DNA of 64,000 nt from Acinetobacter sp. WU_MDCI_Axc73. GTDB taxonomy: Bacteria; Pseudomonadota; Gammaproteobacteria; Pseudomonadales; Moraxellaceae. The notes below the pieces were generated by a model that did no database searches, had not been told where the DNA came from, and saw only the letters and a list, made by a program, of their open reading frames with translations. Positions 37,770-49,131 of the stretch are shown piece by piece. The stretch covers positions 1-64,000 of the forward strand of contig NZ_JAHPRO010000005.1 of assembly GCF_025562455.1 (NCBI RefSeq). The letters run 5' to 3'. Made by a program: the position numbers and the translations under genes. Every line of letters starts with the position of its first letter. The stretch's first letter is position 1.

Positions 37770-38495
37770 GCTAAAAACACCAGTACTAAACGAGATGTCT
37801 ACCCAAGTATAAATCTCTTTTAGCCTATTAAGAGAGATCTCATCGATTAACTGAGGGTTATTAAGCTCTTTTAATAAGAAGTAGAGTTCATCTTTTTGTT
37901 GGGGATAAACCTGTATTGCTTGATCAATGGTGTCGTTTAAACTTAATGGCCACTTTTCAACATGCGGTAAGGTTAAAGGTAGCAATCGGATCATTCTTTT
38001 AATTAAAGATTTTTTTATATTGCTCAACTCTTCTAGAGGCTTTTCTTTTAATTCTAACCAATCAAAATAGCGGTGTATCTCTTCATGATGTTCCTTGTTA
38101 ATTGCCTCGATTACCTCTCTATCAATCTCTATATCTTGAAAAAAATGAGTTAAATCTTGGCCGTAAATAGCTGTACAAAAAAATTTAATCCATGCACCCC
38201 AACCCTTCCTATTCTGTTGATCTAGGATCTCTTTTAAATAGCCAACATCAATATCAATTTTTGGGATAAATGGGTAACTAGTAATCAAGCTTGATTTTAT
38301 TTTAGCGAGTTTTTGATCCAGATTCTCAATTTGATGCTTAAAGACCACACATATATCTAAATCTGACTGACCAACAACCGCTTTTCCTTACGCAACACTT
38401 CCATAAATGTAAAGGCTATCATGCTCCGTCATGAATTCTCTAGCAAAAACTGAGATTAGATCGTCTAAAATTGGCTGATATGCCTTTTGAATCAT
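37758..38495 (-). pseudogene. Nucleotidyltransferase gene with an in-frame stop
   Basis: The reading frame is continuous for 245 codons except for TAA at 38388-38390 (codon 36). The N-terminal part ends IYGSVA, then the stop, then GKAVVGQSDLDICVVF. This is the GS-x10-DxD active site of MNT-type nucleotidyltransferases, and the stop replaces one residue of the motif. One base change from AAA, CAA or GAA would create it. The C-terminal part (about 50-245) is an intact helical domain with no recognised family. Any product restarted downstream would lack the catalytic motif, so the gene is probably dead unless the stop is suppressed or is a sequencing error. Start codon confidence is moderate. 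Confidence 0.75.
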
Positions 38496-38837
38496 ATTTA
38501 TATCTCTACGCAGCAATATATTAAAAAGACCATCACTGTCTATTTTAATTTAATAAATATCGTATATTTATTAGTTTTGGAAATGGGTTTAAATGATTAC
38601 TTGCGTCATGAATACACCCATGAATTGGATGTTCATCTAAGAAAATAGCTGAAATTGACTGCATATGTTTCAAAAAATTGGAAAAATATAAAATATATAT
38701 TAAACACTCATTGATTCATGCATAACTTTACAACAAAAACATAACTTTTAGTGGTAGTAAGAAAATTGCTCAATGACATCAACTAGCCACCACGCTTCAA
38801 ATTTTGTATCATACTGCTTTTAAATCAGGGTGCTTTT
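38496..38837. other. Gap before nudJ
   Basis: About 340 bp, AT-rich, with no credible ORF, tRNA or strong hairpin. It separates the divergent broken nucleotidyltransferase gene and nudJ and must hold the promoter of the nudJ cluster, which I could not place with confidence. Confidence 0.45.
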
Positions 38838-39323
38838 ATGACCGCTTGGACACCGCACGTTACCGTTGCCACAGTTGTTGAAAAAGATGGTCGTTTTCTA
38901 TTTGTCGAAGAATATAGCGAAGGCGTCACCCATACTGTATTCAACCAGCCTGCGGGCCATGTTGAATGTGGTGAAACCCTGATACAAGCTGCGATTCGTG
39001 AGACGCTTGAAGAAACAGGTCATACGGTTGAAATTGATGCCTTACTCGGCATTTACACCTATACTCCACCGATGTTTCCAGATCGAACGTATTATCGTTT
39101 TTGTTTTTTAGCGCATAGTATTGAAGCAGACCTGAATGCCACTTTAGATAAAGGCATCGTACGCGCTGTGTGGATGAACCTGAATGAGTTACAGGAAACA
39201 GCACGTGCTCGCAGTCCGTTAGTTACCAAAGCCATTCAAGACGCTTTAAGCGATCAACGCTTTCCTTTATCGCTCATATATGAGCACCAATCTCCTTCTT
39301 TTACTTCAAATCTGGATGCCTAA
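38838..39323 (+). CDS. nudJ: NUDIX hydrolase NudJ
   Basis: Phosphohydrolase that in E. coli acts on thiamine pyrophosphate precursors and nucleoside di/triphosphates. The Nudix box is complete: [22 protein letters not shown], with the metal-binding REXXEE core. [20 protein letters not shown] and the tail [13 protein letters not shown] match NudJ closely. The 161 residues are normal. It is the first gene of nudJ-mnmA-hflD-purB, the same set as in E. coli, and is 4 bp from mnmA, so cotranscription is likely. Confidence 0.92.
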   Translation: MTAWTPHVTVATVVEKDGRFLFVEEYSEGVTHTVFNQPAGHVECGETLIQAAIRETLEETGHTVEIDALLGIYTYTPPMFPDRTYYRFCFLAHSIEADLNATLDKGIVRAVWMNLNELQETARARSPLVTKAIQDALSDQRFPLSLIYEHQSPSFTSNLDA

Positions 39324-39327
39324 TACT

Positions 39328-40461
39328 ATGCCACAACGCGTCATCGTCGGGATGTCTGGTGGGGTCGATTCATCAGTTTCTGCTGCACTTTTACTTCAAC
39401 AAGGATATCAAGTTGAAGGTCTTTTCATGAAAAACTGGGAAGAAGATGACGGAACGGAATATTGTACAGCACTTGAAGATTTGGCAGATGCGCAAGCAGT
39501 TGCCGATAAAATTGGCATCAAGCTACATACGGCTAACTTTGCCATGGAATACTGGGATCGCGTATTTGAGCATTTTCTGGCTGAATACGCGGCAGGTCGT
39601 ACTCCAAACCCAGATATCTTATGCAATAAAGAAATCAAATTCCGCGCGTTTTTAGATCATGCCATGACATTGGGTGCAGATTTTATTGCCACAGGTCATT
39701 ACGCACGTCGTGGTGAAAGTTTGAAAAATTCACGTGGTGAAAGCTATGCTCCCCTACTTCGTGGTGTCGACAATAATAAAGACCAAACCTATTTCCTGCA
39801 TGCAGTTCATGGTCGTGAAATTAACAAGACCTTATTTCCTGTAGGTGAAATCGAGAAACCAGAAGTTCGTCGCATTGCAGAAGAGTTAGATCTGGCAACT
39901 GCCAAGAAAAAAGACTCTACAGGGATCTGTTTTATTGGTGAACGTCGCTTTAATGATTTTCTTAAACAATATTTACCTGCTCAACCTGGAAAAATTGTTT
40001 TGGATAATGGTCAAGAGGTTGGTGAACATCACGGCTTAATGTACTATACGCTGGGTCAACGTGGTGGTATTGGTTTAGGTGGTTTAAAGAATGCACCTGA
40101 AGGCGCCTGGTTCGTACTGCATAAAGATATTGCCAATAATCGACTTGTGATTGGTCAAGGTCATGAACATCCACTTATGCAAAGCACACAACTGTGGAGT
40201 GACGCTATCGACTGGGTTGCAGGTGAGCAGGAAATTCCAACTTCAGGTTTTCGATGTACGGCCAAGACTCGTTATCGTCAACCCGATCAAACGTGTACTA
40301 TTTATCGTGATGAAAATACTGAAAATGGTATTCGTGTTGAATTTGATCAACCACAGCGGGCGGTGACACCAGGACAAAGCGTTGTATTTTACGCCGATGA
40401 AATTTGTTTAGGTGGCGGTGTAATTTTAAACACTAATGCACCCAAACCCGATTTTATTTAA
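39328..40461 (+). CDS. mnmA: tRNA-specific 2-thiouridylase MnmA
   Basis: ATP-dependent 2-thiolation of the wobble uridine in Lys, Glu and Gln tRNAs, with sulfur relayed from IscS through TusE. The PP-loop [15 protein letters not shown] starts at residue 8. The catalytic cysteines lie in [12 protein letters not shown] and [13 protein letters not shown]. The beta-barrel end [12 protein letters not shown] is intact. The length is 377 residues from [12 protein letters not shown]. An in-frame ATG four codons earlier (overlapping nudJ) cannot be excluded. Its stop codon overlaps the Shine-Dalgarno of hflD. Confidence 0.95.
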   Translation: MPQRVIVGMSGGVDSSVSAALLLQQGYQVEGLFMKNWEEDDGTEYCTALEDLADAQAVADKIGIKLHTANFAMEYWDRVFEHFLAEYAAGRTPNPDILCNKEIKFRAFLDHAMTLGADFIATGHYARRGESLKNSRGESYAPLLRGVDNNKDQTYFLHAVHGREINKTLFPVGEIEKPEVRRIAEELDLATAKKKDSTGICFIGERRFNDFLKQYLPAQPGKIVLDNGQEVGEHHGLMYYTLGQRGGIGLGGLKNAPEGAWFVLHKDIANNRLVIGQGHEHPLMQSTQLWSDAIDWVAGEQEIPTSGFRCTAKTRYRQPDQTCTIYRDENTENGIRVEFDQPQRAVTPGQSVVFYADEICLGGGVILNTNAPKPDFI

Positions 40462-40474
40462 AGGAATCTTAGGC

Positions 40475-41212
40475 ATGGTTGACACCCCTTTTCAACAGCC
40501 TCAAGCACTGAATGTACGTCAAAACCGTGCCTTAGCGCTTGCGGGTGTCTTTCAGGCCGCTCAGTTGACACACATGACAGCGATGACAGGTCAACAAAGT
40601 ATTGGTGAAAGTGGAAACTTCTACTTTGAACAACTGATTAAAGCCTGTCTTAATATACGCCCTGCTATGAATTCCAGTACGCAAACACTGGATTTCTTTC
40701 ATCAGCTTGCCGACATTTCGCTCGGTTTAAAAACACTGGAAAATAGTATCACTCAACCTTTTTCAAGCTCACCGAAATCGCGTTTACCGAAACTATCAAA
40801 TGCCAAGCTGCCTATGACTTATGCTATGTCGTTGTTGCAACTTGAAAAGAAAGTCTACAAAAACCCAGAATATGTTGAAATTATTGAAAAATCACAGCAA
40901 AAAATTTTAAAACAACTGTCATTTTTTGATAACAACTATTTGCATCCAAGTATTATTGCCAACCTTGCACAAACCTATGTCGAGACGGCAGGTCAGATCA
41001 ATCCGCGCATCATGGTTCGCGGCAATGCTGAAGCATTTAAGGATAGTCACCACACAAACCGTATTCGTGCCTGCTTATTTACAGGCCTACAAATGGCGCA
41101 TCTTTGGCGGCAGTTAGGTGGCAGCTCATGGAATATGATTTTTAGCAAACGCAAATTGCTACAAGATATTCAAACACTCGCTCGTTTACAGTATCAAATG
41201 GTCGAACTTTGA
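40475..41212 (+). CDS. hflD: HflD family protein
   Basis: Peripheral membrane protein of 245 residues. In E. coli HflD binds phage lambda CII and lies beside pur[21 protein letters not shown] at the N-terminus and [21 protein letters not shown] at the C-terminus are the family blocks. The AAGGAA ribosome site overlaps the mnmA stop codon, giving tight coupling. I start at the ATG giving [10 protein letters not shown]. The cellular role outside lambda biology is poorly known. Confidence 0.92.
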   Translation: MVDTPFQQPQALNVRQNRALALAGVFQAAQLTHMTAMTGQQSIGESGNFYFEQLIKACLNIRPAMNSSTQTLDFFHQLADISLGLKTLENSITQPFSSSPKSRLPKLSNAKLPMTYAMSLLQLEKKVYKNPEYVEIIEKSQQKILKQLSFFDNNYLHPSIIANLAQTYVETAGQINPRIMVRGNAEAFKDSHHTNRIRACLFTGLQMAHLWRQLGGSSWNMIFSKRKLLQDIQTLARLQYQMVEL

Positions 41213-41252
41213 TATTGCAACGAATTTTATTTTATATTTAAACCCCACCTAG

Positions 41253-42679
<1,427 letters not shown>

Positions 42680-42698
42680 TCGATAGTGGTTAAACTAG

Positions 42699-42726
42699 AG
42701 CGGAATCATTTTAAAATGGTTCCGCT
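42699..42726 (+). terminator. purB terminator
   Basis: A 12-bp stem (AGCGGAATCATT/AATGGTTCCGCT) with one G-U pair and a 4-nt loop, followed by a T run. Confidence 0.88.
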
Positions 42727-42750
42727 TTTTTAATGCGTACTATTAAAAGA

Positions 42751-44724
42751 TTAGTTTCGAGTTACAATAGGAAATGTACCATTTGCTTTATCAAACAAAG
42801 AAAAAAACTTTCTTAAACTCATGCGGCTTCCTTGTATTTGGGTATCTTTAGAAAACATAAGAGCTAGTGCGCCACTCTGCCCTGTCATCATATTCAAAAA
42901 GAAGGGTTTGGTCAGCGTGAGAGTTACAGCAGCATCTGCTGTAGGTTGCTTAACTTCCTTAAAGTTCATAACCGCATTATTGACTTTAATTTCATATATT
43001 TGATTTAAATCAGAGAAAACTAAATTTAATGTCAAATTTACATTTTCAGCACGATTTGCATTTAAACTAGCTGCCATAGACTCCAAAAAACGCTCAACTG
43101 GCGTATGTTGCAACATATCCAATAATATAACCGGTGTCACTCCTGTTTTTGGAGTACCATTTTTTAGTTCCTGAGCGCCTGTTAAATAGAAATTTCGCCA
43201 TGTAGATGCTTCTGACATATAGCCCAATTGACTAAATGTTTTGATCTGCAAGTCCTTAGCCTGCTGATTATTTGGATTCGCATATATAACATGTTTTAGC
43301 AGTTCAGCCCCCCAACGATAATTACCTTGATCATATGCTTGTTGTGCCGTTGCAATCATTTTAGCTTCACCACCCGCCAAATCCACATAACCTTGTGCAG
43401 CTTGCTTAACGGGTAAATTATCCAGATTTGCAGGGTTAGCATCAAACCAGCCCATGTAATATTGATACACTGCTCGTGCATTATGTTTAACCGTTCCATA
43501 ATAACCGTGCACATTTAAATACTGATCTAGTTGAGGCGGCAATTTAATATTGTCGGATATTTCACTTCCAGTCATACCTGCATTAATCATACGTACAGTT
43601 TGATCATGAATGTATTTGTAACTATCTCGCTGTACAGTAATAAATTGTTTGATATTATCATTTCCCCAAACAGGCCAATGATGCTGGGCAAAGAACACTT
43701 CTGCGTCTTTTGCATGATCAAGTGCTTGATCGAGATAGCTCACCCATTTTAATGTATCCCGAACTTTCGCCCCTCTTAAAGTATACAAATTATGCAAAGT
43801 ATGTGAGAGGATTTCAGCGCCACCATAGGCTTTTTGCTGGGGTAAATAAAACGTTAATTCCGCAGGAGCTTCAGAGTTTGGAACGTTATAAAAAATGAAA
43901 TCAACCCCATCGACAGTCATCGGTTGAACGGGTTGAGTTACCAAAACTGTCGGTTCGAGAATACCAATATGACCAAATGAAACCGCTTTTCCTAAGCCAT
44001 TATCGACCAATCCAGACTCATTTCGAGGAAGAGATCGACCATACATATAGTTTGCGCGGCGCCCCATTGCAGGGCCTACCATTAAATTTTCACTGGTTGC
44101 TTCTTCCATAAACCCCACAGGTGCAATCACAAGAATGTTCTTTGATTTAACCTCTTGTTCAGATAAAACGCCGAGCGCTCCACCAAAATGATCAACATGA
44201 CTATGAGTAAATATAATGGCGGATACTGGCTGATTACCCAAATGCTGACGAGCAAACTGCATAGCTGCAGTCGCTGTTTCTTTAGAAGTCAATGTATCTA
44301 CCACAATCCAGCCTGTTTTTCCCTGAATTAATGTAATATTGGCTAAATCAAAACCACGAAGCTGCCAAATGCCATCACTGACTTTAAATAACCCAATTTG
44401 GTTATTTAAAATTGCCTGCTTCCATAAACTTGGGTTAACTGTATCTGGTGCATTTCCTTGCACAAAACCAAAACTGTCAAAATCCCAGACAATATTTCCC
44501 TGATCATCACTAATTTTCCCAAAAGGTTTGGCAATAAATCCTTTCATTGCATTTTTTATTTCTTGGGTATTATTTAAATCATGAGCTTGTGTGAATTTTT
44601 TCTGATAATTCAGAGTAGTCTGCTCAACAGGAATACTGCCGGAGAAAGATACAGGTGCATACATGGAAAATAAAATAGAAATCACTAACGATTTATGATT
44701 TAAATTAAAATTTTTTATCTGCAT
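42751..44724 (-). CDS. sdsA1: Secreted alkyl sulfatase (SdsA1/BDS1 family)
   Basis: Zinc metallo-beta-lactamase-fold enzyme that hydrolyses primary alkyl sulfates such as dodecyl sulfate to alcohol and sulfate. The 657 residues begin with a signal peptide (hydrophobic core, end near SFSGS). The lactamase domain has the metal motif FTHSHVDHFGGALG near residue 173 and further ligands in SEAPAELTFYLP and FFAQHHWPVWG. A helical dimerisation domain (about 400-530) and an SCP2-like C-terminal domain (about 535-655) complete the family layout. A divergent TetR gene with a large palindrome between them suggests substrate-inducible control. Confidence 0.92.
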   Translation of the reverse strand: MQIKNFNLNHKSLVISILFSMYAPVSFSGSIPVEQTTLNYQKKFTQAHDLNNTQEIKNAMKGFIAKPFGKISDDQGNIVWDFDSFGFVQGNAPDTVNPSLWKQAILNNQIGLFKVSDGIWQLRGFDLANITLIQGKTGWIVVDTLTSKETATAAMQFARQHLGNQPVSAIIFTHSHVDHFGGALGVLSEQEVKSKNILVIAPVGFMEEATSENLMVGPAMGRRANYMYGRSLPRNESGLVDNGLGKAVSFGHIGILEPTVLVTQPVQPMTVDGVDFIFYNVPNSEAPAELTFYLPQQKAYGGAEILSHTLHNLYTLRGAKVRDTLKWVSYLDQALDHAKDAEVFFAQHHWPVWGNDNIKQFITVQRDSYKYIHDQTVRMINAGMTGSEISDNIKLPPQLDQYLNVHGYYGTVKHNARAVYQYYMGWFDANPANLDNLPVKQAAQGYVDLAGGEAKMIATAQQAYDQGNYRWGAELLKHVIYANPNNQQAKDLQIKTFSQLGYMSEASTWRNFYLTGAQELKNGTPKTGVTPVILLDMLQHTPVERFLESMAASLNANRAENVNLTLNLVFSDLNQIYEIKVNNAVMNFKEVKQPTADAAVTLTLTKPFFLNMMTGQSGALALMFSKDTQIQGSRMSLRKFFSLFDKANGTFPIVTRN

Positions 44725-44874
44725 TTATTTTCATCCATTGAATTTAAGTACATCTATATATTTAAGACAAGCATCCTCACAATTAAAAAATAATTTTTTT
44801 AAACATTTAAGTGATGATTATCAAAATAAAAAAAATCATTAAATTTTGGTTTTGAATCCAAGTCATTCTGATCG

Positions 44875-44912
44875 GTTGACAACATTAATCCAATTAGATT
44901 AATGTTGTCAAC
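44875..44912. promoter_or_regulatory. 38-bp perfect palindrome with symmetric promoter elements
   Basis: The arms GTTGACAACATTAATC and GATTAATGTTGTCAAC are fully complementary around a 6-bp AT spacer. Each strand carries TTGACA, 17 bp and TTAATG, so a promoter may face both ways. The site lies 28 bp before the tetR ATG. It is the probable operator of the adjacent TetR protein, controlling both itself and the alkylsulfatase gene (inference). Confidence 0.8.
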
Positions 44913-44940
44913 AGACTTTAGATCTGAAGTGTAATCAGAA

Positions 44941-45558
44941 ATGCAACATAGTGAAACCCAACTAAAACTGATTGAAGCAGCCATTCTTCTCTTTTCACAG
45001 AATGATGCGACTCGTCTTTCCGTTCAACAAATCAATGACTTAGCAGGAGTTTCAAATAAATCTGCATTGTATTACCACTTTAAATCTAAATGGGGACTGC
45101 TGGAAGCTGCATTGAGCTATGTATTGACCCCCTACGCCAAACAAAGCTTAGAGGAACTTAATAAAATTTCAGAAGATCATATTGAACCTAACAGCATTGT
45201 AAAAGCCATGTATAGACCAATGGTGAATATTTTATTGCAGGACAACGGGCTTCAATATCTCAAGTTTTTTTCTCGAATGATTAGTACTGGAGAAGAAGGA
45301 CGAAAAATGATTGCAAAAGAATTATCACCTATTGCAAAAAAGGCAACTCAACTTCTGTCTCAGGCATTTCCGGAAGCCAGTAAAGATGCCATTGATTTAA
45401 AAGTCTTATTTACTTTTAACATTATTTTAAATGTCATTAGTGATGTAGGACTAGAGCAATATTGGGCTACAGATATTAAAGATCGTAAATTAATATCAAA
45501 ATATCTGATTGATTATATTGAAGGAGGAATCACCTTTAAAATAGATTTACAGTATTAA
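44941..45558 (+). CDS. TetR-family transcriptional regulator
   Basis: Regulator of 205 residues. The N-terminal HTH (about 1-55) reads IEAAILLFSQNDATRLSVQQINDLAGVSNKSALYYHFKSKWGLLEAAL. The C-terminal ligand domain is helical and not recognisable. It lies divergent from the alkylsulfatase gene, with the 38-bp palindrome just upstream, so local repression with relief by an alkyl sulfate or alcohol is the natural model (inference). The lipoprotein gene 95 bp downstream may be read through from it. Confidence 0.9.
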   Translation: MQHSETQLKLIEAAILLFSQNDATRLSVQQINDLAGVSNKSALYYHFKSKWGLLEAALSYVLTPYAKQSLEELNKISEDHIEPNSIVKAMYRPMVNILLQDNGLQYLKFFSRMISTGEEGRKMIAKELSPIAKKATQLLSQAFPEASKDAIDLKVLFTFNIILNVISDVGLEQYWATDIKDRKLISKYLIDYIEGGITFKIDLQY

Positions 45559-45653
45559 AAAGCCAAACTATTTTAATTTTATTTATAAGCGCCTTTATAG
45601 AATATATAAAATTATTCAGGTACTGATTAAAGTATAGAGAATGGATTCAAAAT

Positions 45654-47021
45654 ATGAAAATTTTAAATCGTACTTTAGTGATAGCACTTTCAAGTACATG
45701 CTTTCTCACGGCTTGTCACGATGACGATGATAATGACGTGGCACAAATCACTCCACCACCAGCGTTAACTGACTGTATGTGGCATGATGGAGTAACCAGT
45801 AAATCGCATACTGGCGAAGATGCAATGAATTTTGCCTATCCTGATACCAATGTAAATTATTACACTAGCCAATTTAGTATTCCAGATGGTGCAAGAGTAT
45901 TTGTCGATGGTGACTTCCCCTATTCTCGTCATATGTCTTTGGTAAGCTATGAATCAAATGGAACGCGTGTCAATTCACTATTAGATGCGGAGATTCAGCC
46001 AAATACTGGAGTTACCAACCCATTCGTGGTTGGCAATAAGCGTTTAGAAAAAGAACGTGGCTATTCAACAGAAATTAAAATTGGAAATTTACCCGCAAAG
46101 CCTGAGAAAAATACATTATATGCACCACCAACAAATGATAATTCTTTAGTCATTTGGTATCGCGTTTATGTTCCAAATGAAGGTTATGACAATAAAGGTG
46201 GGGTCGAGTTTCCACATTTTAGAGTAGTCACTAAAGAAGGAAAGGAAATTAAAGGTCAGGAGGTCTGTCAGTTCCTAAACGTTAAAGATAAACCTGTCCA
46301 AAATTATAATGCTTTTTCAGGGGACATCGTCCAAAAAGCATTTTCTAGACAATTATATCCTGGCTTTCCAGCACAATTAACTCCAACATGGTATGCTGCG
46401 CGTAATGGAACAGCCAATGCCCAATGTGCTTATAAGATTGGTATAGAAAAATGTGAAGGATTAACTCCTGAACGTAAACTCAATTTTTGGGCAACTCCCG
46501 ACAATGAATATGTATTTGCTACCACTAGTCGAAGAATAGGCAAGGTACTGCTATTAAATGGTAAATTACCAAAAATTGCTTCAACTCAAAATAACGAAGC
46601 CGTTCTAGGAGCTGGTGATCTTCGTTACATGTCGATTTGTACCAACGAAATTACATCTACAGCGACCAATTATTGCTTATATGATGGTGATCTAAGTAAA
46701 AATCTGGATGCTGAAGGTAAATATAAAATCATTGTTTCTTTGCCAGAAGATCGACCAAAAAATGCAACTGAAGAGTGCGGTTATAAGTTCTTGGCATTAT
46801 CTCCACGCGGCAGTGGTCTTAAGAGTCCAGTGGGTGAGGATTATGGTCATGAAGACTTTGGTTTATTAATTATGAGAAATTTACTGCCATATCCAGGCTT
46901 TAATCAAGCCGTTCAAAATACTTTGACTTGGGGTGATGAAAAGTCAATTATGGGTGATTATCTACCAACGATTCAGTATTTAGATCAAAATACTATCGAT
47001 AATCTAGAATGTAAGCATTAA
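45654..47021 (+). CDS. Unrecognised lipoprotein, 455 residues
   Basis: I cannot name a family. The signal peptide ends in the lipobox LTAC (Cys near 21), followed by an acidic HDDDDND stretch that would keep it from inner-membrane retention rules based on a single Asp at +2 only. The body is beta-rich and has six or more cysteines. Notable blocks are LVIWYRVYVPNEGYD, FPHFRVV and the C-terminal LIMRNLLPYPGFNQAVQN...IMGDYLPTIQYL. That last pattern resembles C-termini of other exported bacterial hypotheticals I have seen. Its position after the TetR gene and near the secreted alkylsulfatase suggests a shared regulon. A terminator follows. Confidence 0.72.
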   Translation: MKILNRTLVIALSSTCFLTACHDDDDNDVAQITPPPALTDCMWHDGVTSKSHTGEDAMNFAYPDTNVNYYTSQFSIPDGARVFVDGDFPYSRHMSLVSYESNGTRVNSLLDAEIQPNTGVTNPFVVGNKRLEKERGYSTEIKIGNLPAKPEKNTLYAPPTNDNSLVIWYRVYVPNEGYDNKGGVEFPHFRVVTKEGKEIKGQEVCQFLNVKDKPVQNYNAFSGDIVQKAFSRQLYPGFPAQLTPTWYAARNGTANAQCAYKIGIEKCEGLTPERKLNFWATPDNEYVFATTSRRIGKVLLLNGKLPKIASTQNNEAVLGAGDLRYMSICTNEITSTATNYCLYDGDLSKNLDAEGKYKIIVSLPEDRPKNATEECGYKFLALSPRGSGLKSPVGEDYGHEDFGLLIMRNLLPYPGFNQAVQNTLTWGDEKSIMGDYLPTIQYLDQNTIDNLECKH

Positions 47022-47029
47022 CTCTATAT

Positions 47030-47060
47030 AAAAGCCTACTTCAAATTGAAGTAGGCTTTT
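47030..47060. terminator. Bidirectional terminator lipoprotein / sohB
   Basis: A 14-bp perfect stem (AAAAGCCTACTTCA/TGAAGTAGGCTTTT) with a 3-nt loop and T/A flanks between convergent genes. Confidence 0.92.
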
Positions 47061-47094
47061 ATTTTGCTCGTGATTTTGTCGATAGATTTTCAAA

Positions 47095-48057
47095 TTAAAG
47101 CTTAGGATCACGCATTTGAACCAAATTACTATTCGTTTTACTCAAAGTTTCAATGACTTTATTCATTACAGTTGGAATCAAATGATCCGCTAACTGCGCG
47201 GCTTGAAGTCCAAGCTTTTCACCTAAGGTTGGACGCTTACGTGTGGTAATGACATAGACATCATGTTGAGGTAATAAACCCAAAATGTATTCATCAGACG
47301 TTTGTAATTTATCCACCAAATTCAGATCTAAAGCATGCTGACCATACCAGTGTTCACCAGTTGCGACTTTTTCAACATTCAGTTGTGGACGGTATTTCTC
47401 TACAAAATGCTTGAAAAGCGCATGGGTTTGTTGCAACTCTTCTTCAAATTTGGCTTTACCTTCTGGGGTATTTTCACCAAACATCGTCACAGTACGCTTA
47501 TATTCACCTGCTGTGTAGAGTTCAAAATCAACATTATGTTGCTTGAGCAAACGGTTAAAGTTTGGAACTTGTGCGACCACTCCAATTGATCCCAAAATTG
47601 CAAAAGGTGCTGAAATAATTTCCGTTCCAATACAGGCCATCATATAACCGCCACTCGCAGCCACTTTATCGACCACGATGGTGACATGAAAACCAGCATC
47701 ACGCAGACGAACCAATTGTGCTGCAGCCAAACCATAACCGTGCACCATGCCACCTGGACTTTCTAAACGAACCACTACACGATCTTTTCCTGCTTTTGCC
47801 GTAGCAAGAACTAAAGTAATTTCTTCACGTAATTGTTCAACCGCAGAAGCTTGGATATCACCTTTAAAATCGAGTACAAAGATTTTCTGATTATTTTTCT
47901 TACGAACACGAGCTTCTTTTGCTAACTGCTGCGTCAATTGTAATAACTCAAATTTTGATGCTGTAGTCTGGGCAATTTTCTTTCGCTGTTCACTCACGCG
48001 TGCATTCAAATGGCTAACATGAATTTCTGCTGGTAATTTGGGTAAATGAAATAGCAT
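47095..48057 (-). CDS. sohB: SohB-like S49 serine protease
   Basis: Signal peptide peptidase-like protease of 320 residues. It matches E. coli SohB through VLDFKGDIQASAVEQLREEIT and RLESPGGMVHGYGLAAAQL. The nucleophile serine is in VDKVAASGGYMMACI and the general-base lysine in TAGEYKRTVTMFGENT. Unlike E. coli SohB (about 349 residues with an N-terminal membrane anchor), this one starts with a polar segment and shows no membrane helix, so its anchoring is unclear. I see no upstream in-frame extension supplying one. It is convergent with the lipoprotein gene. Confidence 0.9.
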   Translation of the reverse strand: MLFHLPKLPAEIHVSHLNARVSEQRKKIAQTTASKFELLQLTQQLAKEARVRKKNNQKIFVLDFKGDIQASAVEQLREEITLVLATAKAGKDRVVVRLESPGGMVHGYGLAAAQLVRLRDAGFHVTIVVDKVAASGGYMMACIGTEIISAPFAILGSIGVVAQVPNFNRLLKQHNVDFELYTAGEYKRTVTMFGENTPEGKAKFEEELQQTHALFKHFVEKYRPQLNVEKVATGEHWYGQHALDLNLVDKLQTSDEYILGLLPQHDVYVITTRKRPTLGEKLGLQAAQLADHLIPTVMNKVIETLSKTNSNLVQMRDPKL

Positions 48058-48169
48058 GAGCTGTTTTTTCTCTAAAGTTCCTAATTATGCATAGAAGATG
48101 AGGGCTAAATACTTTAATTTCAATATGACTTTTGAAAACAAGATCATTTATCATTTTTTTTAGATAAAA

Positions 48170-48189
48170 AAAGCACCCCAAGGTGCTTT
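48170..48189 (-). terminator. Terminator of the pst operon
   Basis: A perfect 8-bp stem (AAAGCACC/GGTGCTTT) with a 4-nt loop and a long T run on the minus strand, 17 bp past pstB. Confidence 0.9.
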
Positions 48190-48205
48190 CCTTAATACAG
48201 CAGAA

Positions 48206-49120
48206 TTAACCAAAACGCCCCGTAATATAGGCTTCTGTCAACTGATGATCGGGTTGAGTAAAGACTTTCTCAGTTGAGTTAACCTCAATCAGATCACCTA
48301 AATGAAAATAAGCTGTACGATCTGACACACGTGCTGCTTGTTGCATCGAGTGCGTTACAATGGCAATGGTATATTGCGTCGATAATTCAGAAATTAGCTC
48401 TTCAACTTTTGCTGTTGCGATTGGATCAAGTGCCGAACAAGGTTCATCCATCAAAATCACTTCAGGACTGACCGCAATGGTACGTGCAATACACAAACGC
48501 TGTTGTTGACCACCCGACAAACCTGTTCCAGGCTGATTCAAACGATCTTTGACCTCATCCCATAAACCTGCTTTACGCAGACTATTTTCAACAATCTCTT
48601 CCAGATCGTATTTATCACGTGCCAAGCCATGTAGTTTAGGACCATAGGCAACGTTATCAAAAATTGATTTTGGGAATGGATTTGGTTTTTGAAATACCAT
48701 TCCGACTTGAGCACGTAGTAACACGACATCCAAGTTTGGATCATAGATATCATGGTTATCCAGTAAAACTTTACCAGTTACACGACAGCTATCAATCGTA
48801 TCATTCATACGGTTCAGGGTACGTAAAAACGTTGATTTACCACAACCCGATGGCCCAATAAAAGCAATGACTTCATTTTCATAAATACTGATATCGATGC
48901 CTTTAATCGCTTCGCTATCACCATAATACACATGTACATCATTGGCACTTAATTTAACGTTTTGCTTAGTTTCTTTTTTAGGACTCGCTTGAGTATCAAA
49001 CTGCGAGACAAATGAAGTCTGACGTTTTTGTTCAGTTTCAGCACTGGTAAATTGCTTTTGATCAGAAGTCACTGTTTTATCCTTTTCTAAGGCATTAGTT
49101 GTATCAATAGTATTCATCAT
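48206..49120 (-). CDS. pstB: Phosphate ABC transporter ATPase PstB
   Basis: ATPase of the high-affinity phosphate importer. Walker A is GPSGCGKST, the signature is [13 protein letters not shown] and Walker B is [13 protein letters not shown]. Compared with the 257-residue E. coli protein there is a polar N-terminal extension of about 48 residues, rich in Lys, Gln and Thr, of unknown role. GAAGGTGAG sets the start at the first of two adjacent ATGs. It follows pstA with 11 bp between and ends the operon. phoU, often next to pstB, is absent here. Confidence 0.96.
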   Translation of the reverse strand: MMNTIDTTNALEKDKTVTSDQKQFTSAETEQKRQTSFVSQFDTQASPKKETKQNVKLSANDVHVYYGDSEAIKGIDISIYENEVIAFIGPSGCGKSTFLRTLNRMNDTIDSCRVTGKVLLDNHDIYDPNLDVVLLRAQVGMVFQKPNPFPKSIFDNVAYGPKLHGLARDKYDLEEIVENSLRKAGLWDEVKDRLNQPGTGLSGGQQQRLCIARTIAVSPEVILMDEPCSALDPIATAKVEELISELSTQYTIAIVTHSMQQAARVSDRTAYFHLGDLIEVNSTEKVFTQPDHQLTEAYITGRFG

Positions 49121-49131
49121 CTCACCTTCTA

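Noticed and set aside
37758-38495. Toxin-antitoxin pair (MNT/HEPN)
   Set aside because: The nucleotidyltransferase domain is followed by its own C-terminal domain in one frame, and no separate HEPN gene is adjacent.
44799-44984. Small minus-strand frame across the 38-bp palindrome
   Set aside because: It overlaps the operator and the start of the TetR gene, and its composition looks non-coding.
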